DNA of 23,387 nucleotides from a virus. The notes under the pieces are model-generated. The model did no database searches. It was given only the letters and a program-made list of their open reading frames with translations, and was not told where the DNA came from. The position numbers and the translations under genes are program-made. Location: IMG/VR virus record IMGVR_UViG_3300025598_000187, positions 1-23,387 of that record; one strand, 5' to 3'. Below are positions 13,908-21,272 of this stretch, one piece after another (the stretch's first letter is position 1; every line of letters begins with the position of its first letter).

Positions 13908-14774
13908 TTAGACGCCAGCGCTGTTTGTGACGCCGATGAAACCTTGGTTCCACACGACTAACACTTCAGGATAGCCAACAAATGAAATTGACGTACCAGA
14001 TGCCAAAGTGATATTGCTGGACACGGTAACGGAAGTGCCGTTCACGTTGGTCACAGTGATGTAGTTACCTTGAGCAGAGCCAGTACCAGTAGGAGCAATC
14101 AACTGCATACCGGCGCTGATGGCGCTGTTGGCAGCGGTCAGAGTCACGGTAGAGCTGGAGCCGGAAGTGGAGCCAGTTGCAGACACGGTCACGGCGGTAT
14201 CAGGAACAACGCTCACAACGCGGAAGGGCAGTGCAGTAGCAACACGGGTGTTACCAGAAGTACCGCTAGAAACCACGCCACCAGACACAGCCAAAGCCGA
14301 GTCGCCGGTGTTGGTATTGCCGCTGTTGCCAGTGATGGCGTACAGGTTAGTACCAATGAAGTTAGCAGATGCGTAGCCGACTGTAGTACCGGTGTTAGCC
14401 AACGATGTACCTTGAACGGTCATCACAGCCTTGAACACAGCACGTGGGTCATCAATCACAAAAGCCACTGCGTTGTTAGACACAGTGTTGGCGGGCCAAT
14501 ATTGAGCGCGCACGGTTTGACCGGACGAGTTCACATATTCGCAACCAACGAAAACACCCAAAGTGCCAGCAGTAGCTGTACCGGGAGTAGAGGTGGCAGA
14601 CATGCTTGTAGCAACAACAGTACCGGCAGACAACTGGACGATATCGCCGTAAAACAAGCCGGTTGAGTAGCCGGTGGCAATGGGATACATGCGAGTGCTG
14701 CCAGCATAGGGCAGACCGCCGAACTCACTGACCGCCTTTAGCCCGTATGGGGCCGGAACGATAGGATAAGCCAT
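13908..14774 (-). CDS. Head decoration/structural protein
   Basis: The 288-residue product starts MAYPIVPAPYGLKAVSEFGG and has STRMYPIATGYSTGLFYGDI, LGVFVGCEYVNSSGQTVRAQ, and YWPANTVSNNAVAFVIDDPR, a conserved pattern of head-associated proteins that precede capsid genes in environmental phages. After about residue 200 it gains a Ser/Thr/Gly-rich stretch (VTLTAANSAISAGM, ITVTNVNGTSVTVSSN) that looks like an extra beta domain. TAGGAG lies 6 bases before the ATG. Lying directly upstream of the capsid gene, it most likely decorates or stabilises the head. Confidence 0.72.
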   Translation of the reverse strand: MAYPIVPAPYGLKAVSEFGGLPYAGSTRMYPIATGYSTGLFYGDIVQLSAGTVVATSMSATSTPGTATAGTLGVFVGCEYVNSSGQTVRAQYWPANTVSNNAVAFVIDDPRAVFKAVMTVQGTSLANTGTTVGYASANFIGTNLYAITGNSGNTNTGDSALAVSGGVVSSGTSGNTRVATALPFRVVSVVPDTAVTVSATGSTSGSSSTVTLTAANSAISAGMQLIAPTGTGSAQGNYITVTNVNGTSVTVSSNITLASGTSISFVGYPEVLVVWNQGFIGVTNSAGV

Positions 14775-14790
14775 TTAAAACTCCTAAAAA

Positions 14791-15237
14791 TTAAGAACCT
14801 TTACCAAAGCTCACCGCAGATTTGCGCTCATTGAAGATGGGCATCCGAGGGTCGCTTTGACGCATTAAGCTATTGTCCACCGCCGCCATCTGTTGCTGAT
14901 TGAGTTCAGAATAATAAGCATTCTGTTCATCAACCATCTCTTCCGGAGCTTTGCAGAGCAATAACCCGCCGATTTCGATGTTGTCTTGGTATCGACTATT
15001 CGGGTCGGCTAGAAGTTTAAACTTCGGTTGTTCTTCCAACTTCACTGGCTCCCAACCTTCGCGATATTTGGCGGAGATATTACGGGGGTCAGCGTTGTTT
15101 AAAAGCGCAACGCGAATCCATCTGTATGCGAAACCCGCTTGCTTGTCTGGTTCAGGCAGCAAATCTGGTGGACGCCACTTCTTACGGCGTACCTCGACTT
15201 CACGGACTTCCATTTCTCTCGGTGTTCTGTTGGTCAT
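14791..15237 (-). CDS. Conserved phage head-module protein (148 aa)
   Basis: MTNRTPREMEVREVEVRRKK then WRPPDLLPEPDKQAGFAYRW, ISAKYREGWEPVKLEEQPKF and NIEIGGLLLCKAPEEMVDEQ characterise a conserved but uncharacterised protein found beside scaffolding genes. The fold appears mixed, with a charged start and a helical C-terminal part. It begins 1 bp after the scaffold-like gene's stop, with GGAG 7 bases before the ATG. A head-assembly role is inferred from position. One GTTTAAAC copy (15015-15022) encodes Phe-Lys in PKFKLL. Confidence 0.7.
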   Translation of the reverse strand: MTNRTPREMEVREVEVRRKKWRPPDLLPEPDKQAGFAYRWIRVALLNNADPRNISAKYREGWEPVKLEEQPKFKLLADPNSRYQDNIEIGGLLLCKAPEEMVDEQNAYYSELNQQQMAAVDNSLMRQSDPRMPIFNERKSAVSFGKGS

Positions 15238-15238
15238 T

Positions 15239-16168
15239 TTAAGACTCCATTTTTGTTACTTCCAAAGCATATTGCTCCGGAGTTAATCCAAGCTTTTTCG
15301 CAATAGCCATCTGTCTAGTTGACAAGCGAATCTTCTTGGAGGCTGTGCTACGAGTTGCCGGGGCGACTACGGAGCTTCTTGTGCGGCGAGTTTCAGGCTC
15401 ATCGCTTTCTTCCTCGAATTTCTCGGGGAATCTATTCCTCATAGTTTGGTTAATGCGGTCATAGTACTCTTGCGATGCAATAACAACTCCCTCTTCTTTG
15501 AGTTGTTCATGCAATGCGAGAGCCATACTGGTCATTAACCGATGTTCTGTGTTTTGATTATCACCAAACCACGGATTTTGTTTCTGCCATCTTACTGCCG
15601 TTGGGTCAGCTTGTTGACGTTCCGGTATTTGAACATGATTAGTTTCAGTTTGTAAAGGGGCTGGCTTAAAATTTCTAACTCTTTCGGCTTTCATGGCCGT
15701 TTCAGTTAGTTTTTGTTGCGCCTCAATGAGCTTATCTGGGTCTCCAGACTCATAAGCCTCTTTATAAAACCGTTTGGCCGCATCAATCTCTAGTTCAACT
15801 GATTTTGATACTGTTGCCAGCGTATTTTGTTGGTTTTCATGCAGGTTAGTCTTTAGCCGCTTGTTTTCTTCAATAAGATTACGGGCTAAATTGATGGCTT
15901 CTTGCTGTTCACGAAGCGCTCTTTCCTTTTCGCGGCGCTCATCGTGAGCCAACCGCTTCATTTGCATGAGTTTTTTCTTAACTTTGGTGGAATAGTCTTC
16001 CAACTCATCGTTATAGAGCTCTTGAACCACTTTTTCGGGCAATGGTTCTTTGTTTTTGTCCTCTTCGGGCGTGTCATCAAAGACTTCAATCTCTAGATTC
16101 TCGTCTTCCGCCTTATTTTCCTCTTCGGTTTCGTCAGGAAATTTAAATCCGGGTTTATCGATAGCCAT
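15239..16168 (-). CDS. Scaffolding-like protein
   Basis: The 309-residue product is highly charged. An acidic first 60 residues (ETEEENKAEDENLEIEVFDD) are followed by a long coiled-coil from about 60 to 175 (KVKKKLMQMKRLAHDERREK ... EAYESGDPDKLIEAQQKLTE), and a basic C-terminus (KIRLSTRQMAIAKKLGLTPE). This composition and its place between portal and capsid genes are typical of internal scaffolding proteins, whose basic C-terminal helix binds the capsid shell. AAGGAG lies 7 bases before the ATG. No protease triad is visible, so scaffold removal would have to occur by exit rather than by this protein's own cleavage. Confidence 0.75.
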   Translation of the reverse strand: MAIDKPGFKFPDETEEENKAEDENLEIEVFDDTPEEDKNKEPLPEKVVQELYNDELEDYSTKVKKKLMQMKRLAHDERREKERALREQQEAINLARNLIEENKRLKTNLHENQQNTLATVSKSVELEIDAAKRFYKEAYESGDPDKLIEAQQKLTETAMKAERVRNFKPAPLQTETNHVQIPERQQADPTAVRWQKQNPWFGDNQNTEHRLMTSMALALHEQLKEEGVVIASQEYYDRINQTMRNRFPEKFEEESDEPETRRTRSSVVAPATRSTASKKIRLSTRQMAIAKKLGLTPEQYALEVTKMES

Positions 16169-16179
16169 TTGTACGCTCC

Positions 16180-16575
16180 TTATTTGCGTTTAATGCCGCG
16201 AGGGTCATCTACGATGCCCTCAACAGAGTCATCATTGATAAGTCGGAACTCTCGTCCGTGAATAACAAGCCGTGAGCCTGTGTTTGGGCGGACCAAAATG
16301 AAGTCACCCTTCTTGCACCATGCGCCAGATGGGAACTTATTCTTGTCCACGTAGCAGTCTGGGCCTAAATCGACCACAAACAGAACCGTTGTCAGCAATT
16401 CATCGTAACGAATTGTGCTTTCGGCTTTGATAATCCCACTCTCGTACTCCTCTTCCACATCGGGAACCGCACAAAGTATGTGATAACCGCTTGGTTGGGG
16501 GAGTTGTTTCGCTTTTTCCTCTTGGTTTTTGTGCATCAGGGCAGATAAATCCACCGCTAGGCTTAAGTCAGTCAT
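16180..16575 (-). CDS. GroES-like co-chaperonin
   Basis: I start this gene at the ATG at 16575 (MTDLSLAVDLSALM, 131 aa) because GAGGA lies 5 bases before it; the longer frame uses TTG. The core resembles chaperonin-10: GYHILCAVPDVEEEY (30-44), a loop rich in charged residues where GroES has its GroEL-binding mobile loop (about 43-62), VLFVVDLGPDCYVD (64-77), and WCKKGDFILVRPNTGSRLVI (86-105). Phage co-chaperonins such as T4 gp31 replace GroES to fold the capsid protein; the location between portal and scaffold genes supports such a role. The N-terminal 28 residues extend beyond the usual fold. Stop and start overlap the neighbour by 8 bp. Confidence 0.72.
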   Translation of the reverse strand: MTDLSLAVDLSALMHKNQEEKAKQLPQPSGYHILCAVPDVEEEYESGIIKAESTIRYDELLTTVLFVVDLGPDCYVDKNKFPSGAWCKKGDFILVRPNTGSRLVIHGREFRLINDDSVEGIVDDPRGIKRK

Positions 16576-16762
16576 CCGATTCCTCAAATGTTTTCAGTAG
16601 GTCTTTGGTGTTTAAACGGGCGGTGAGAAGACCTTTTATCTCTCCGACCATCGCTCGGTATTCAGAATAGTCGGTGGCTTGTCCGTCCCCCAACGTTTCC
16701 TGAATTTGGGTAATGCGCTCATCAATCTTATTGACAAGCACATTTAAATATTTATCAATCAT
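16568..16762 (-). CDS. Small helical protein next to portal (64 aa)
   Basis: MIDKYLNVLVNKIDERITQI then QETLGDGQATDYSEYRAMVG and EIKGLLTARLNTKDLLKTFE gives a short two-helix protein. Its ATG overlaps the portal TGA (ATGA), so it is translated with the portal. I recall small proteins of the Y.....G.I.GL.......L.. type directly after portal genes in phages, without known function. One GTTTAAAC copy (16610-16617) encodes the Arg-Leu-Asn of ARLNTK. Confidence 0.7.
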   Translation of the reverse strand: MIDKYLNVLVNKIDERITQIQETLGDGQATDYSEYRAMVGEIKGLLTARLNTKDLLKTFEESDD

Positions 16763-19254
16763 TCTTCACCTTTATTTCCGCCATTGCTTTGCAGCAAGGA
16801 TTGAACACCAAGGTTTAAACGATTCTTATCTTGGTCATGTTTAATCTTGTCGCTCTCAAGCGCAGCCTTAACGCCAAGGTTTAAACGACTTTGGTTCTGT
16901 TCATGCTCCACCTGAGCGGCCGCCTTTTGCATGTCCAACTGCATACGAGCAGATTCTGTTTGCTGCTGAGCGGCAATGCGGTCTCGCTCGACCTGTATTT
17001 GAGCCATCTTGGCCTGTGTATCGGCTTGGTCTTTGGCAGACTTTCTTTGAATCTCTTGAGCTTGGAGCTGCAAGTCTTGCTGCTGCAATTGAAGCAGGGG
17101 GTCTTGCGCTTGCTGCTGAGCCTTTTGTTGAGCCGCTTGGGCTTGGTTTTCTTGCAGCAACTGCTGAGCCGCCTGAGCAATAAGACCAGAGAGCTGGAAC
17201 TCCAAGTTGGGGGGAAGCGGCTGATTGGGCTCTGGCAAAGATGTGCCGAGTTGCTTTTGGATTTCTTGACGGTAATGGAAGCCCAAGTGTTCCGCAATGT
17301 GCGCTTGCATCGCCGCTTGCATTTGCTGGAACTGCGGGTTTTGAGCCATTGTGCTCTGGGTATTGGGGTCCTGAAGGAAAGAGGTATGGACCGTGATATG
17401 GGCGTCATGGTCTTGGTCCATGAATGCCTTTAAGGGTTTACCCGTAATCACATTCATGTTTTCAGAGACTGGGTCGATTGGCATTTGGTCATCATCCAAA
17501 GGAACCAACTTCTTGGCGTTCTTGATGCCAAGAACTTCCAGCATCTGCCTATGGAGATAAGGCAAGTTATAGAGCTGAGGCGCTTGTTGCGCTAACTGGA
17601 GAACCGCCTGATACTGAACCACTCGCTGGGACATGGTTGCCGCATTTGGGTCTGACACGGGAATAACATCCACCATGTCGTAGTCGGCCTTCTTGGCAAA
17701 ACGGTCTTGCTCGATGGGGTCGTAGTCATACGAGTCGGGGGTGTAGTCCCGAATGATGTCCCGCAACAGGCGAAGCTCTTGCTTCAGTGAGTAATGCACC
17801 CGCGCTTGAATCGCGGTCATTGTTTTGAGGGTGCGCTCCAGAATTGCCAGCGTTGTTCCCACCGGCGAATTGGCAGACATGTCCGCAACTTGAATGTCGG
17901 CGGTGCTGGCAAACTGCTTGCCCTCATCAATAATCTTGTCTAACAAAGTAGCCAGAACTTGACTGGGTTCTTTGTAAGGAAGAGGTAAGAAGTTGTCTTT
18001 GATGGTCCCTGAAGTGACATCCACATCGCGCCACTCTGCGGGAGCGATTGGGGTGTCGTCCCCCTTTATTCGGAGGTTTCGAGATTTGAATCCGCCGGGC
18101 AGGTTTGCAAGACTTCCCGCATCCACGAGTTGTCGAAGGATGGAGGTCCCGGATTTAGCAAATGCTCCAATGAGATGGATAAGACCGAAGTAATAAAAAC
18201 CGAAGCCGGGGATGTATCCATAATGTACGAAGTGTTGTCGTTTCTTTTTGTTTTTGTCATCAGGTTTCCAATTCCTTCTAATTGCCAAACATTTATTGCT
18301 GCCCTTCTCGATGGTGATGAGATAGGGTAAAGCAATACCGGTTGGGTTTCCTTTTTTGTCTGTATCTTCAAATCCGGGCAAGTCCAAATCAACTTGCATT
18401 TCCAAAAGCTTATAGCGGTCATCGGTGGTGGCTTTGAACCCCATCTTTTCCGCTATCTTCTTTTCTACCTCATCGAGACTATTATTGGGTTCACCCAAAT
18501 CAATGTCCGCATAAAAGCCCATGACCTGTAAACGGCGAAGCTCGTTTTCGGTCTTGCGCATCACGTGGGTCACGCGAGGCGAGGTGTCCAAAGAGGAAGC
18601 ACCCCAAGGAACCACCACATCTTCAGCGGGAACAAATATAGAAATTTGCCGCTCGAGATGAGGGTCGTAGTATACCTTCTTAAACGCATTACCAGACAAA
18701 CCCAAGCCCCAAAGCATGCGCTCGGTCTCGGGGCGGAATTCGGTCATGACATCCACCAGTTGGTGGTTCATGTCGGCTTCCACGTTGGTGGCCGCATCTT
18801 TCTTCTCTGGGGTTTCTTTACCAATGATTTCGGTTTTTACCGGACCAGAGGCGGGAAAGATTTCCATGATGGTTTCGGCTTGGAACTTAACCAACGCTTC
18901 TGCCATGATGGGGTGATAGACACCACAAGCCCCCGGCCAAGGGTCGGTGCGGTCTTCCATCTTCAAGCCAAGGAGCTCTAATCCATCCACATAGGCTTGC
19001 ATCCAATCGCGGCGGGAGGTGACATCATCTTCGTAGTCCGAGATTAGGTCGCCCACAATCATGGCGATTTCACTGTCGCTTAATAGCTCTACGAGATTCT
19101 CATCAAAATCCTCTTCACCTTTCTCAAGGCTAATCTCCATATTGCCCGCATGGATGTGAACCGATTCGGGGTCTTCAATTTCAATCTCAATTGCAGGACC
19201 CTCTTCTAATCCTTCTAATCCAGAAGGTGCTTGGCTCAATGATTTAGAAAGCAT
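16759..19254 (-). CDS. Portal protein, P22-like
   Basis: The 831-residue protein sits directly downstream of the large terminase. Residues about 65-150 carry a helical start (LISDYEDDVTSRRDWMQAYV) and the portal-typical DPWPGACGVYHPIMAEALVK then FQAETIMEIFPASGPVKTEI. Further along come the clip/stem and crown regions. The last 140 residues (about 691-831) form a Gln-rich helical barrel-like extension, ending with a 22-residue duplication in which RLNLGV appears at 790-795 and 812-817. It forms the dodecameric ring through which DNA enters. AAGGA lies 5 bases before the ATG. Length matches long P22-type portals with a C-terminal barrel. Both copies of RLN use the codons CGT TTA AAC and so carry the dispersed palindrome. 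Confidence 0.88.
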   Translation of the reverse strand: MLSKSLSQAPSGLEGLEEGPAIEIEIEDPESVHIHAGNMEISLEKGEEDFDENLVELLSDSEIAMIVGDLISDYEDDVTSRRDWMQAYVDGLELLGLKMEDRTDPWPGACGVYHPIMAEALVKFQAETIMEIFPASGPVKTEIIGKETPEKKDAATNVEADMNHQLVDVMTEFRPETERMLWGLGLSGNAFKKVYYDPHLERQISIFVPAEDVVVPWGASSLDTSPRVTHVMRKTENELRRLQVMGFYADIDLGEPNNSLDEVEKKIAEKMGFKATTDDRYKLLEMQVDLDLPGFEDTDKKGNPTGIALPYLITIEKGSNKCLAIRRNWKPDDKNKKKRQHFVHYGYIPGFGFYYFGLIHLIGAFAKSGTSILRQLVDAGSLANLPGGFKSRNLRIKGDDTPIAPAEWRDVDVTSGTIKDNFLPLPYKEPSQVLATLLDKIIDEGKQFASTADIQVADMSANSPVGTTLAILERTLKTMTAIQARVHYSLKQELRLLRDIIRDYTPDSYDYDPIEQDRFAKKADYDMVDVIPVSDPNAATMSQRVVQYQAVLQLAQQAPQLYNLPYLHRQMLEVLGIKNAKKLVPLDDDQMPIDPVSENMNVITGKPLKAFMDQDHDAHITVHTSFLQDPNTQSTMAQNPQFQQMQAAMQAHIAEHLGFHYRQEIQKQLGTSLPEPNQPLPPNLEFQLSGLIAQAAQQLLQENQAQAAQQKAQQQAQDPLLQLQQQDLQLQAQEIQRKSAKDQADTQAKMAQIQVERDRIAAQQQTESARMQLDMQKAAAQVEHEQNQSRLNLGVKAALESDKIKHDQDKNRLNLGVQSLLQSNGGNKGEE

Positions 19255-19262
19255 ATCCGTCC

Positions 19263-20768
19263 TTAATAATAGGCAACCTTGCGGCGATAGTATTGCGGTT
19301 CATCTTCTTCATCGGTGTTTAAACGAATGAATCCGCCTTGACGGAATCTTAATAGGGCTTGAGAGCTTGAGTCAACCAAGTCATCATGGTCCCCATTGGG
19401 GAACGAGGCCAACTCTTCCATCAGCTCTTCAGCCCAGCGGGTCTCAGGACACCACACCATCCCAGAAGCAAATAAATCCGATATCGCGTTTACACGGGCA
19501 ATCTTATCATTTCCCTTGCTGGGTGTGTACTCTTGGAGCGGTATTCCTTGTTGGCGCATTTCATAAATCAAAGGAGCACCAGCCGCTTTCTTTTCAATAA
19601 TCAAACTGTCTGGATTCCATTCCTTATACATCTCAAAAGCTTTTCTCTTGAGCTCTGGAAACTCCATGCGGTCTTTGAATGCATCCAAAAGAATAATGTT
19701 GGCAACCTCATCCCCATTTGAGTTGGGATGCCTAAAGACGCCCCACGTTGTGCAAGCAGAGTAGTCGGCCCTGTTGTGCTTTTCAAAAGCGGTGTCCCAA
19801 GACTGAATGATGTACTCACAGCCGGGAGGATGCTCGCTCTCCCATATACGCCACATCTCTCGCTTAACAATCGCGCCCTCTTCTGAGGTGGGATTCTGTT
19901 GGTACTGAGCTTCCCACTTCCCAACGGGAAGTTCCGCCTTGATGGTGTCCAGTTCTTTCTTGGACCAGAACTCAGGCCACAGAGGAGTTCCACTTTCAAA
20001 CAAAGCAGGGAACTGAATAACCTCCCACTCATCTCCATCGCGCTTAATGGAGTTATTGATAATCTGACCGGTCAAGTCTCTCTTAGACCAACGGGTCATC
20101 ACAATGATAATGGCTCCTCCCGGTTGTAAGCGCTGACGAGGACCGGCGTTGTACCACTCAAACACTCGGTCATATACCGCAGGGTTTCCCATCATGGCTT
20201 CTTGTTCTGAATGCGGGTCATCAATAATTAATACATCCGCACCCTTACCAGTCACAGCGCCGCCAACACCGATAGCAAAGTAATCCCCGCCCTTGTTGGT
20301 ATTCCAACGTCCAGCGGCCTTTGAGTCGGTCGATAGCCGAGTGGTAAAGATAGCTTTGTAGTCGGGCGTATTAACCAAGTTACGCACCTTACGGCCAAAG
20401 CCAACCGCAAGCTCAGCGGTGTGGGCCGTTTGAATAATCTTTTTCTCAGGATACTTACCCAAGAACCAAGCCGGGAACAGATAAGAGGCAAACTCACTCT
20501 TCGTATGCCGGGGAGGCATATTGATAATAAGCCGCTTTAATTCTCCCTTAGCGACCCTCTCAAAAGCATCCGCCATGATTTCATGATGAGAGCCAGCAAT
20601 GAAAGAAGACCACATGGAGTTTACGAAAGGTATAAAGTTTTCTCTACACCTCTCTATCCTGTCAGCCCTAAGAAGCTTATGAATCTTCTCAATGTCCGGA
20701 TGCTTATCCGGAAGGAAGTCCAAAGTCTTTCGATAAGCCTTAAGCTCTTTCTCAGTCAACAAGGTCAT
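19263..20768 (-). CDS. terL: Terminase large subunit (packaging ATPase/nuclease)
   Basis: The 501-residue protein has the two-domain plan of large terminases. The ATPase part has a Walker A-like loop PPRHTKSE (85-92), Walker B VLIIDDP (179-185) followed by acidic residues, and a coupling motif VMTRW (223-227). The RNase H-like nuclease part starts with WDTAFEKHNRADYS (D325), includes IIEKKAAGAP (E392) and ends with HDDLVDSSS (D463/D466). It pumps DNA into the prohead through the portal and cuts concatemers. The ATG overlaps the stop of the LexA-like gene upstream (ATGA), unusual since the small terminase commonly takes that place. A GTTTAAAC copy (19317-19324) encodes RLN near the C-terminus. 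Confidence 0.93.
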   Translation of the reverse strand: MTLLTEKELKAYRKTLDFLPDKHPDIEKIHKLLRADRIERCRENFIPFVNSMWSSFIAGSHHEIMADAFERVAKGELKRLIINMPPRHTKSEFASYLFPAWFLGKYPEKKIIQTAHTAELAVGFGRKVRNLVNTPDYKAIFTTRLSTDSKAAGRWNTNKGGDYFAIGVGGAVTGKGADVLIIDDPHSEQEAMMGNPAVYDRVFEWYNAGPRQRLQPGGAIIIVMTRWSKRDLTGQIINNSIKRDGDEWEVIQFPALFESGTPLWPEFWSKKELDTIKAELPVGKWEAQYQQNPTSEEGAIVKREMWRIWESEHPPGCEYIIQSWDTAFEKHNRADYSACTTWGVFRHPNSNGDEVANIILLDAFKDRMEFPELKRKAFEMYKEWNPDSLIIEKKAAGAPLIYEMRQQGIPLQEYTPSKGNDKIARVNAISDLFASGMVWCPETRWAEELMEELASFPNGDHDDLVDSSSQALLRFRQGGFIRLNTDEEDEPQYYRRKVAYY

Positions 20769-21022
20769 AGCTTAACCATCTTGTTGACCGTCTTATCTTT
20801 AGGCTTACCCATCTTAATGCTCCTGAACTTATAAGGACTCACCTTGATGTAACCCTTCTCATGAAGCTCATGAACAATCCTGCAAATGTTTGACTTGCTC
20901 TTCAAACCAATACCACCCGCAATATCAACATAAGAAGGTGCAAAACCTTTAAGCTGCAAGTAAGCCTTAATGAACTCCAAAACATTCTTCTGTCGTTCCG
21001 TCAACTCTTTATTTTCTGACAT
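20765..21022 (-). CDS. LexA-type winged-helix DNA-binding protein without protease
   Basis: The ATG at 21022 (MSENKELTERQKNVLEFIKA, 85 aa) follows GGGGTGG with about 8 bases of spacing; a GTG at 21031 is an alternative. LTERQ, then GFAPSYVDIAGGIGLKSKSN and ICRIVHELHEKGYIKV match the N-terminal winged helix of LexA (helix-turn-helix about 26-48, wing about 55-68). The S24 self-cleavage domain of LexA is absent, so it cannot be inactivated that way. It overlaps terL by ATGA. Just upstream is a 12-bp palindrome ACGAACGTTCGT (21045-21056), whose GAAC/GTTC halves recall Gram-positive SOS boxes in composition but lack their spacer, so autoregulation is likely. It might instead act in DNA packaging, taking part in pac recognition. 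Confidence 0.75.
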   Translation of the reverse strand: MSENKELTERQKNVLEFIKAYLQLKGFAPSYVDIAGGIGLKSKSNICRIVHELHEKGYIKVSPYKFRSIKMGKPKDKTVNKMVKL

Positions 21023-21044
21023 ATATACCACCCCATGTTTTAAA

Positions 21045-21056
21045 ACGAACGTTCGT
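21045..21056. promoter_or_regulatory. 12-bp palindromic operator candidate
   Basis: ACGAACGTTCGT is a perfect palindrome 23 bp before the LexA-like start codon. It contains the 11-mer GAACGTTCGTA (21047-21057) and overlaps GTTTTAAAAC. Its position suits an operator or promoter for the LexA-like gene and terL. Confidence 0.55.
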
Positions 21057-21123
21057 ATGGGGGGTAATTCTGTACAAATGTTTAAACGATGTCAACAAAA
21101 AAATGAGGAGGGGGAGGGGGTGA

Positions 21124-21134
21124 GAACGTTCGTA
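21124..21134. promoter_or_regulatory. Second upstream copy of GAACGTTCGTA
   Basis: An exact copy of the 11-mer lies 77 bp from the copy at 21047-21057. Chance expectation for an 11-mer repeat in a sequence this long is about 0.01 per site. A third copy at 5417-5427 precedes the oxygenase cassette. Confidence 0.5.
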
Positions 21135-21175
21135 ATGGGTAGGGGAAGTGATGGGATGTGGGAAATAGAGCGTTA

Positions 21176-21265
21176 GGCATTCCTCCAGAGGAGGGCCCGA
21201 ATCGGTCGGGTGGGGGGTGGCAGGGTCGGGATAATCCCAATCGATTATGCCGTACCCCGAATGCC
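21176..21265. other. Nested hairpin domain, possible packaging site or ncRNA
   Basis: GGCATTC (21176-21182) and GAATGCC (21259-21265) are complementary and enclose CTCC-AGA-type, CCCGA-ATCGG-TCGGG (21196-21210) and ATAATC-CCAATC-GATTAT (21231-21248) hairpins plus the G-tract series. No canonical tRNA arms are present. Strand of activity is unknown. Confidence 0.4.
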
Positions 21266-21272
21266 AAATCGT

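Larger units (their letters stand above)
21032..21272. other. Structured G-rich gap between terminase genes
   Basis: This 241-bp stretch has no credible gene; a 61-codon minus-strand frame in it has no ribosome site and an odd Pro/His composition. It holds GTTTTAAAAC (21037-21046), two copies of GAACGTTCGTA, one GTTTAAAC (21080-21087) and another that runs into the terS stop (21271-21278). It also holds a purine tract (21104-21120), a G-quadruplex-like series (21208-21230) and a nested hairpin domain (21176-21265). It may be a packaging site, origin or control region. Confidence 0.6.

Noticed and set aside
16891-17433. A 180-codon Leu-rich plus-strand frame.
   Set aside because: It is the antisense of the Gln-rich portal C-terminus, where CAG/CTG codons leave opposite frames open.
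21176-21265. A 90-nt domain closed by a 7-bp stem looked like a tRNA.
   Set aside because: Neither strand gives a T-arm with GTTC-type loop, a D-arm or an anticodon arm at the right spacing.
21082-21267. A 61-codon minus-strand frame in the terminase gap.
   Set aside because: It has no ribosome site, unusual Pro/His-rich composition forced by the G-rich DNA, and overlaps palindromes and hairpins.
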